Source: Candidatus Sumerlaeota bacterium
GTDB taxonomy: Bacteria > CG03 > SLGR01
Reading direction: 5' to 3'
Length of the DNA: 11,206 bases
Assembly (NCBI GenBank): GCA_007136585.1
Contig: SLGR01000137.1
Coordinates: 1 to 11,206 of the forward strand
The translations under genes were made by a program, and so were the position numbers. Shown piece by piece: positions 6,678 through 11,206 of this stretch; within the stretch, counting starts at the first letter, position 1, and the number at the start of each line of letters is the position of its first letter. The notes below the pieces were generated by a model. The model did not search any database and was not told the origin of the DNA. It saw nothing but the letters and a program-made list of their open reading frames with translations.

Positions 6678-7644
6678 TACAGAACCCGTCATAGTATGCA
6701 GCAAGTGCCTGGGGTTTGCCGCCTGCCGGTATAACGGGGAAATAATCCCCGCCCCCTACATAGAAAAGCTGGGTAAATTCTGCCGGATAATAACGGTATG
6801 CCCGGAAGTTTCAATAGGGCTGCCGGTTCCCAGAAAACCCCTGCGCCTTGTAAAAGTAAAAGATAAACTAAACCTTATACAATCCGAGACAGAGATAGAC
6901 TGGACAGATAAAATGGAAAAGTTTTCCCGGGAATTCCTGGATAACCTGGGCGAGGCGCACGGTTTTATACTCAAGTACAAGTCGCCCTCGTGCGGGATGC
7001 TGGCGGCAAAATATTACTCTTCAATGGAGAAGGGAAGTGTCGCTGGAAAAGGTCCGGGGCTTTTCGGAAAAGCCGTAAAAGAACGCTTCCCCGGACACCC
7101 GGCCGAGACGGAAACCAGGCTGACAAACTTTTCCATAAGGGAGCATTTTCTTTTAAAGCTTTTTACCCTGGCCCGGTTCTCTGAAGTAAGAAAGAGCGGG
7201 AAACCAAAGGATCTTATAGATTTTCACTCGGAAAACAAGCTTCTTCTTCTTGCCTACCACCAGGAAAATATGAGGAAAATGGGGAAAATCATAGCGGCTC
7301 AGAAACAAAACGGGATAAAAGAAACAATTGAACTGTACGAGGAGCTCCTTATAAAATCTTTTAAGACCGGGGCCTCGCATAATTCGCATATAAATGTCAT
7401 TGAGCATGCTGCCGGGTATTTCTCAGAAGAGATTAAAAAATCCGAGAGAGAGTATATTGAGGGACTGAAATCGGATTACAGGGGTAACAGGGCCCCCCTG
7501 AGCGCGCTCAGGTCGGTCATATGTTCTTATATAGTAAGGTTTGATATAGAGTACCTTAAGCGGCAGAGTTACTTTAACCCCTACCCTGACGGACTTGTTG
7601 AGGTAAGTGATTCCGGGAAGGGCAGGGACCTCAGGCATATATGA
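6664..7644 (+). CDS. DUF523-DUF1722 fusion protein (TudS/YbgA-type)
   Basis: The N-terminal half (about 8-160) is a DUF523 domain: C-S-K-C-L-G-F-A-A-C-R-Y-N-G (12-25), C-P-E-V-S-I-G-L-P (46-54) and K-S-P-S-C-G (106-111). Conserved cysteines of this family bind a [4Fe-4S] cluster in TudS thiouracil desulfurases. The C-terminal half (about 181-312) is DUF1722 (YbgA): F-H-S-E-N-K-L-L-L-L-A-Y, a central S-H-N-S-H-I-N-V-I-E-H-A-A-G-Y-F block, and the ending Q-S-Y-F-N-P-Y-P. This fusion is a known family, but its role is not established. Its place inside an isoprenoid operon is odd and may point to sulfur or redox chemistry, or simply co-regulation under stress. I chose TTG at 6664, which overlaps the desaturase by 14 bp; another TTG at 6646 would add six residues. 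Neither has a convincing ribosome binding site, so translational coupling is likely. Confidence 0.85.
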   Translation: MKTHNTEPVIVCSKCLGFAACRYNGEIIPAPYIEKLGKFCRIITVCPEVSIGLPVPRKPLRLVKVKDKLNLIQSETEIDWTDKMEKFSREFLDNLGEAHGFILKYKSPSCGMLAAKYYSSMEKGSVAGKGPGLFGKAVKERFPGHPAETETRLTNFSIREHFLLKLFTLARFSEVRKSGKPKDLIDFHSENKLLLLAYHQENMRKMGKIIAAQKQNGIKETIELYEELLIKSFKTGASHNSHINVIEHAAGYFSEEIKKSEREYIEGLKSDYRGNRAPLSALRSVICSYIVRFDIEYLKRQSYFNPYPDGLVEVSDSGKGRDLRHI

Positions 7645-7674
7645 GTATCTGAACCCCGGGGGTGAGTATCGGAA
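7641..7674 (+). repeat. Duplicated start-codon region ahead of the TPR gene
   Basis: ATGAGTATCTGAA (7641-7653) recurs 21 bp later as GTGAGTATCGGAA (7662-7674), with 11 of 13 bases identical and the same frame. The first copy would encode Met-Ser-Ile and then stops; the second begins the TPR protein with Met-Ser-Ile-Gly. The first ATG overlaps the stop codon of the preceding gene (ATGA), the arrangement used for coupled translation elsewhere in this operon. Confidence 0.5.
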
Positions 7675-8540
7675 AATTAAGAAAAACGGCGGTTTTGCTC
7701 TTTCTTGCAGCGGCTTTTCCCCGGGGATTATTCCCCGGTGATATTGACTGGATATCCGCTCATAATAAAGTTTACCGGTATCCGGAGAGAGATTTTTCCA
7801 GGGTTGGCTCCGATCCGGGTAAAGAAGAATATTACAAGGCGGCGGTATACCTTCTTACTGCCGGTAAAGAAAGCAAGGCCGCCGGGTTTTTCCGTAAAAT
7901 ACTGGAGCTTTCCGAGGACTCCCCGGAGGGGTTATGGGGAGTGGGAGAGTTAAAGAGAAGAGAGCGGCTTACGGAAGAGAGCATAGAGATCCTTGACTCT
8001 GTACTCGGATTAAACCCTTCTTTTGTCCCCGCGAAAATAAGCAGGGCGTATATCTATTTTGAAGAAGGGAGTTACGGGGAGGCGATAAGCCTGGTCTCGG
8101 AAGTTCTGGAAGAAGAGGATAATACAGATACGGCAAATTTAATCAGGGCTCATCTTATTGCCGGAGGAGCAATGGGTATGCAGGCCCGGGACTCTTTTTT
8201 TATCGGAAAAATCTCAAGAGGCCTTGCCGCCCGCAGGCATCTTGCGGAGGCGGGAAAGATAGACCCGGATTTCCCGGAGTTCCTCTTTGCCCGGGGGAGC
8301 TACTACCTTGAAGCTCCCCGTATAGCAGGGGGCGATATTGAGAAGGCCCGTAAATACCTGATGAGGGCTCTTGAGAAACTCCCCGGTTCCGCGGATATAC
8401 ACGCCAGGCTGGCTCAGCTTTATCTTAAAAAGGGGGAAACGGATAAATATTACGAGTACCTGGAAAGGGCCCTGGAGATCGATCCCAGGAATACCCTGGC
8501 AGAGAAGCTCAGGGAAGCGGGGGAGGCGCTTTATGAGTAG
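7662..8540 (+). CDS. Exported TPR-repeat protein
   Basis: The protein has 292 residues. The N-terminus has a basic start (Lys5, Arg7, Lys8) and a hydrophobic core (VLLFLAAAF, 11-19) typical of a signal peptide, probably cleaved around 24-27. There is no lipobox cysteine. The rest is helical with several tetratricopeptide-like units, roughly 55-86, 87-120, 121-153, 205-240 and 242-276. The segment E-A-P-R-I-A-G-G-D-I-E-K-A-R (217-230) resembles TatT-like TPR proteins of TRAP-transporter type, and the last unit ends in the canonical A-L-E-I-D-P-R-N. TPR proteins are usually protein-protein scaffolds, so this is likely a periplasmic adaptor; no enzymatic role is visible. The start is GTG, 17 bp after the upstream gene, because the earlier in-frame ATG at 7641 runs into a stop. 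It overlaps the prenyltransferase gene by 8 bp. Confidence 0.8.
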   Translation: MSIGKLRKTAVLLFLAAAFPRGLFPGDIDWISAHNKVYRYPERDFSRVGSDPGKEEYYKAAVYLLTAGKESKAAGFFRKILELSEDSPEGLWGVGELKRRERLTEESIEILDSVLGLNPSFVPAKISRAYIYFEEGSYGEAISLVSEVLEEEDNTDTANLIRAHLIAGGAMGMQARDSFFIGKISRGLAARRHLAEAGKIDPDFPEFLFARGSYYLEAPRIAGGDIEKARKYLMRALEKLPGSADIHARLAQLYLKKGETDKYYEYLERALEIDPRNTLAEKLREAGEALYE

Positions 8541-9432
8541 AACCCCGTCTTTGGCAGTAAGGTATTTAAAGGTGGCCCGGGCAGACTTTTTTATAAGTTC
8601 TATACTTCCGGTTATGATCGCCTCCTCGGCGGCTCTTTATTTTTCCGCTCCCTTAAGGGGTTCTCTTCTGCCCCTGGTATTGGTGGGGGTGGTATCCCTG
8701 CACGCCATGGTAAACCTTACAAACGAGTATAACGATTATAAGAGGGGAGTGGATTTAAGGAGCGGAAATTCTCCTCATCTGATAGCCTCTTCCCAGGTAA
8801 CCCCCCGTGAGGCGGCGGTACTGGCTTATATTTCCTTCGGGGTAAGTTTTGCCGTACTTTTAATACTTGCGTATTTCAGGGGGTGGTTATTGCTTTTCAT
8901 AGGGCTCTTTGGAATAGCAGCCGGGTATTCCTATACAGGCCCTCCCCTGGCCTATAAATACAGGAGCCTGGGAGATATTATGATCTTTTTATTTATGGGC
9001 CCCTTTCTTGTCCTGGGAGCCTATTATGCCTTAACAGGAGAGATATCCTTAAACCCGGTTATCGCTTCTTTCCCCCAGGGGCTTCTTATCGCGGCGGTCC
9101 TTAACTCCAATAATATAAGGGATATAAATGAAGACAGGAGCGCGGGTATAAGAACCCTGCCGATGCTGATAGAAATAAAAAAAGCTTCGGGACTTTACTC
9201 CTTTACCCTCTTCATAAGTTTCGGGTGGGTTGTTTTTTGGGTCCTGGCGGGGGTTTTTCCTGTTTATTCGCTTGCGGTTCTGGTATGTGCCCCCCGGGCA
9301 GTCTCTGCCGCCGGAAGGCTTAGAAGACTTAAAGAAACTGAGCTTGAGAATATTGATTTTATAACTTTAAAAATATACCTGGGGGTAAATACCCTGCTTG
9401 CATCATCCTTTATTGCAGGGGTATTCTTATGA
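8533..9432 (+). CDS. UbiA-family prenyltransferase, MenA-like
   Basis: This 299-residue integral membrane enzyme transfers a polyprenyl group from its diphosphate to an acceptor. The first Asp-rich motif is N-E-Y-N-D-Y-K-R-G-V-D (64-74, N-x3-D-x5-D) and the second is D-I-N-E-D (197-201, D-x3-D); both bind Mg-diphosphate. The G-Y-S-Y-T-G-P-P-L-A-Y-K-Y-R-S-L-G-D segment (131-148) resembles MenA, which prenylates dihydroxynaphthoate in menaquinone synthesis. About eight hydrophobic segments are visible. I chose ATG 8533 because GGGAGG (8521-8526) sits six bases upstream; the open frame extends to 8371, but that part is a shadow of the TPR gene. The gene ends in an ATGA overlap with the polyprenyl synthase, its probable donor supplier. 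UbiA-type lycopene elongases (C50 carotenoids) are an alternative role, less supported by the motifs. Confidence 0.85.
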   Translation: MSRTPSLAVRYLKVARADFFISSILPVMIASSAALYFSAPLRGSLLPLVLVGVVSLHAMVNLTNEYNDYKRGVDLRSGNSPHLIASSQVTPREAAVLAYISFGVSFAVLLILAYFRGWLLLFIGLFGIAAGYSYTGPPLAYKYRSLGDIMIFLFMGPFLVLGAYYALTGEISLNPVIASFPQGLLIAAVLNSNNIRDINEDRSAGIRTLPMLIEIKKASGLYSFTLFISFGWVVFWVLAGVFPVYSLAVLVCAPRAVSAAGRLRRLKETELENIDFITLKIYLGVNTLLASSFIAGVFL

Positions 9433-10487
9433 ACCCCGGGATCGTAGAAGAGATAAAGAAGGAGCTTATCCGCGCCCGGGACGGGTATATCAAGCAGATC
9501 GGGCGCGAGTATGAACTTAAGGAGAAACATCCTGTCTTTTACGACGCGGCAAAGGAGTTTTTAGGGCGCCCCGGAAAGATGGTTAGGCCGGTTATCTTTG
9601 CCCTTTCCTACATGCTCTACTCCGGGAACCCTCCCGGAAGGGATTTATACCGCTCCGCCCTGGGGTTTGAGCTGCTTCATAACTGCGCGGTCATACACGA
9701 TGATATAATAGACAACTCGGAAAAGCGCCGCGGCGGACCGGCGATGCACAGGCTTTTGAAGAATTCCGGTAAGGGAAACAGCGGAAAGAGGGGGGAGGAG
9801 CTTGCGATTGTTGCCGGAGATATACTCTACGCCCTGGGGATAAAGCTTTTTATGGAGATAAACTCCGTTCCTGCCAGGAAAGAGAAAGCCCTTGATAAGG
9901 TTCTTGACACTGCCGTTAAAACGGGGCTGGGAGAGTTTGAAGAAATGCTCCTGGATAAAGCGGATATCAGGGATATAAAAAAAAAGGATATCCTGAGGGT
10001 ATATGATTACAAATCGGCCTGTTATACAGTAAGCGGCCCGCTTCAGACAGGCGCTATCCTGGGAGGAGCCTCAAAAAGACAGGTCGGGAACCTTGGGTCT
10101 TTAGGAAATTGCATAGGCAGGGCCTTCCAGATAAAGGATGATATCCTGGACCTTTATGAGAGCGGCAAATCAAGGGAGCGCTTTGAAGATATAAGGAAGA
10201 AGAGAAAAACCATCCTTATGTTCTACGCTTATATGAACGCCTCTCCCGGAGAAAGAGAGGAGATTGAGGGGTTTTTGAGTAAAAAGGCTCCCGGGGGTTC
10301 TGAGGTTGAGAGAATCAGCCGTATATTCAGGGAAACAGGAAGTGTCGAAGCGGCCGCTCTGGATATCAGAAGCTCTCTCACAGAGGCCGAGAAACTGATT
10401 GAAGGGCTCAGTATAGGAAAGGGGGGGAAACGTCTCCTGGGCGGTTACTCTCTGGAGTTGGTAAGTCTGAAGGGTCTGAGCCTGTAA
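9429..10487 (+). CDS. Polyprenyl diphosphate synthase (GGPP synthase-type)
   Basis: This 352-residue all-trans isoprenyl diphosphate synthase condenses IPP units on an allylic primer. It has G-K-M-V-R-P (49-54) for IPP binding, the first Asp-rich motif D-D-I-I-D (91-95), the K-S/T site at Lys195, F-Q-I-K-D-D-I-L-D (233-241) as second Asp-rich motif, and a basic K-K-R-K-T segment (257-261) where G-K-x-T is usual. Residues four and five before the first motif are small (Ala87, Cys86), not aromatic, which by the known chain-length rule favours products longer than C15. The first motif lacks the two-residue insertion of bacterial FPP synthases. It overlaps the prenyltransferase by 4 bp (ATGA), with an AGGGGT ribosome binding site just upstream. 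It would feed both the prenyltransferase and the carotenoid genes. It is the last gene before the terminator candidate. Confidence 0.9.
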   Translation: MNPGIVEEIKKELIRARDGYIKQIGREYELKEKHPVFYDAAKEFLGRPGKMVRPVIFALSYMLYSGNPPGRDLYRSALGFELLHNCAVIHDDIIDNSEKRRGGPAMHRLLKNSGKGNSGKRGEELAIVAGDILYALGIKLFMEINSVPARKEKALDKVLDTAVKTGLGEFEEMLLDKADIRDIKKKDILRVYDYKSACYTVSGPLQTGAILGGASKRQVGNLGSLGNCIGRAFQIKDDILDLYESGKSRERFEDIRKKRKTILMFYAYMNASPGEREEIEGFLSKKAPGGSEVERISRIFRETGSVEAAALDIRSSLTEAEKLIEGLSIGKGGKRLLGGYSLELVSLKGLSL

Positions 10488-10494
10488 CTTTCCC

Positions 10495-10520
10495 ACCCGC
10501 CCCGGGTTTCCGGGTATTTT
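10495..10520 (+). terminator. Weak candidate terminator after the isoprenoid operon
   Basis: CCCGG (10501-10505) and CCGGG (10510-10514) form a 5-bp GC stem with a 4-nt loop, followed by TATTTT (10515-10520). An alternative pairing of ACCCG (10495-10499) with CGGGT (10511-10515) is possible. The stem is short and the T tract is interrupted, so termination may be partial. Confidence 0.4.
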
Positions 10521-10535
10521 AAGTCTATACTATTC

Positions 10536-10564
10536 TTGACAACGGTAATCCGTTAAGGTATTAT
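10536..10564 (+). promoter_or_regulatory. Sigma-70-type promoter of the arsR operon
   Basis: A perfect -35 box TTGACA (10536-10541) and a near-consensus -10 box TATTAT (10559-10564) are separated by exactly 17 bp. The expected transcription start, about 10571, is only a few bases before the arsR-type ATG at 10574, so the mRNA would be leaderless or nearly so. Confidence 0.8.
10541..10554. promoter_or_regulatory. Probable ArsR operator palindrome
   Basis: AACGG (10541-10545) and CCGTT (10550-10554) are perfect inverted arms around a 4-base centre (TAAT). The palindrome touches the -35 box and lies in the promoter spacer, a position where bound repressor would block RNA polymerase. ArsR-family dimers bind short inverted repeats in their own promoters. 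Binding is inferred from location and symmetry. Confidence 0.55.
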
Positions 10565-10573
10565 TTAGTTATT

Positions 10574-10957
10574 ATGCGAAATAAACAAACATTTGAAATG
10601 CGGGACGCGGTAAAGACTGCCGGGGCTCTTTCAGATATAAGCCGTATGCGTATGGTGGCGGCTCTTATGCACTGCGAGGAGCTCTGCGTCTGCCAGCTTA
10701 CCGCGCTTCTCGGATTCGCGGCTTCTACGGTCTCGCGGCATATAGGGCTCCTTCAGGATGCCGGGGTGGTAAAATCCCGTAAGGATGGGCGCTGGGTTTA
10801 TTACAGGTTATCGGACGGGATCCCTTCTTATCTGAGAGAATGGTTCATTGAAGAGGTTTATGAGACCGGCCGGGCCGAGTCCGACAGGGAAAAACTTAAG
10901 GAGATACTCTCCCGCGACCCGGCTGAGCTATGCGCAGGTTTAAGGAGAAGTAAATGA
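10574..10957 (+). CDS. arsR: ArsR-family arsenic-responsive repressor
   Basis: This 127-residue winged-helix repressor carries the metalloid-sensing motif E-L-C-V-C-Q-L (36-42; Cys38 and Cys40), close to the E-L-C-V-C-D-L of classical As(III)/Sb(III)-responsive ArsR. A further Cys34 lies one turn before it and Cys120 near the C-terminus, either of which could supply a third ligand. The recognition helix is about A-S-T-V-S-R-H-I-G-L-L (50-60), followed by the wing around K-D-G-R-W-V-Y-Y-R-L (70-79). In the family, binding of As(III) releases the repressor from DNA. It has its own promoter with a palindrome in the spacer and overlaps the arsenate reductase start by ATGA. No Shine-Dalgarno precedes the ATG, and Met9 (10598) is an alternative start that also lacks one. 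Confidence 0.9.
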   Translation: MRNKQTFEMRDAVKTAGALSDISRMRMVAALMHCEELCVCQLTALLGFAASTVSRHIGLLQDAGVVKSRKDGRWVYYRLSDGIPSYLREWFIEEVYETGRAESDREKLKEILSRDPAELCAGLRRSK

Positions 10958-11206
10958 CCGGGGAAAAAATAAGGGTGCTCTTTCTGTGTACGGGGAACTC
11001 CTGCCGTAGCCAGATGGCCGAAGGCTGGGCAAAACATCTTAAATCAGAGAGTATCGAGGCCTTCTCCGCCGGGTTTGAGGCCCGCGGGCTGGACCCTGAT
11101 GCTGTAAAGGTGATGGCGGAGGAGGGGGTTGATATTTCCGGGCAGAGTTCTAAAAAAATTTCCGGGGTTAACGGGATTGATTTTGATTACGCGGTTACAG
11201 TCTGCA
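10954..11206 (+). CDS. arsC: Arsenate reductase, low-MW phosphatase type, 3' truncated by window
   Basis: Only the first 84 codons are in the window. The N-terminus carries the phosphatase loop C-T-G-N-S-C-R-S (12-19), the C-x5-R active site shared by low-molecular-weight tyrosine phosphatases and thioredoxin-coupled arsenate reductases. The Cys at position 17 inside the loop, Q-M-A-E-G (20-24) and a Cys84 in V-T-V-C are features of the arsenate reductase branch, where Cys84 would be the second of three redox cysteines; the third would lie just beyond the edge. The enzyme reduces arsenate to arsenite in the cytoplasm. A Shine-Dalgarno AAGGAG (10942-10947) lies six bases before the ATG, which overlaps the repressor stop (ATGA), so the two genes share a transcript. 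An arsenite efflux gene probably follows, outside the window. Confidence 0.9.
   Translation, partial: MTGEKIRVLFLCTGNSCRSQMAEGWAKHLKSESIEAFSAGFEARGLDPDAVKVMAEEGVDISGQSSKKISGVNGIDFDYAVTVC

Noticed and set aside
7721-7738. Perfect 7-bp stem with a TTAT loop (CCGGGGA/TCCCCGG)
   Set aside because: It lies inside the signal-peptide codons of the TPR gene, is not followed by a T tract, and comes from repeated Phe-Pro and Gly codons in a GC-rich stretch; no support as a terminator.
8371-8532. N-terminal extension of the prenyltransferase frame upstream of 8533
   Set aside because: The extra 54 residues are a basic, low-complexity shadow of the TPR gene in another frame; UbiA-family proteins start near the first membrane segment, and ATG 8533 has a good ribosome binding site.
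8533-9432. Naming the prenyltransferase a lycopene elongase because of the carotenoid context
   Set aside because: The N-x3-D-x5-D, D-x3-D and YTGPPLAY segments look MenA-like; the context alone is not enough.
9621-9638. Perfect 7-bp stem with an ACCC loop (TCCGGGA/TCCCGGA)
   Set aside because: It is within the polyprenyl synthase gene without a T tract; similar CCCGGG-rich stems recur by composition.

Overview
The window reads as one long isoprenoid/carotenoid-type operon on the + strand. An insertion sequence interrupts it at the left, and the start of an arsenic-resistance operon follows at the right. Codon use is heavy in AGG/AGA (Arg), ATA (Ile) and GGG (Gly), genes are packed tightly, and several proteins look exported, which suggests a Gram-negative-like bacterium from a poorly cultivated lineage. 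I cannot place it more precisely. No tRNA, rRNA, CRISPR array or replication origin is visible, and no gene-free stretch exceeds about 90 bases.

Region 1 (1-1294) is a complete IS256-family insertion sequence: imperfect terminal inverted repeats, a DDE transposase, a hairpin that buries the transposase ribosome binding site and start codon, a TATAAT in the left end and an outward TTGAC in the right end. It has landed in the signal-peptide region of a DUF2141 gene (1284-1718), so that gene now lacks its native 5' end.

Region 2 (1284-10487) holds nine co-directional genes with gaps of at most 17 bp and several overlaps: DUF2141 protein, ICMT/PEMT-type membrane methyltransferase, CrtI/CrtD-like desaturase, class-3-type aldehyde dehydrogenase, second CrtI-like desaturase, DUF523-DUF1722 (TudS/YbgA-type) protein, exported TPR protein, MenA-like UbiA-family prenyltransferase and polyprenyl diphosphate synthase. 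Read as a pathway, the synthase would make a GGPP-length or longer prenyl diphosphate, the two FAD desaturases would desaturate or oxidise a carotene, the aldehyde dehydrogenase would turn a carotenal into a carotenoic acid, and the methyltransferase could cap it as an ester. The UbiA enzyme would use the same prenyl donor for a quinone or other lipid. Phytoene/diapophytoene synthase is not in the window and may lie left of the insertion sequence. The assembled pathway is inference; the enzyme families are well supported.

Region 3 (10495-11206) has a weak terminator candidate, a near-consensus promoter with a palindrome in its spacer (likely ArsR operator), an arsR-type repressor gene with a CVC metalloid site and almost no 5' leader, and the first 84 codons of a thioredoxin-type arsenate reductase cut off by the window edge.
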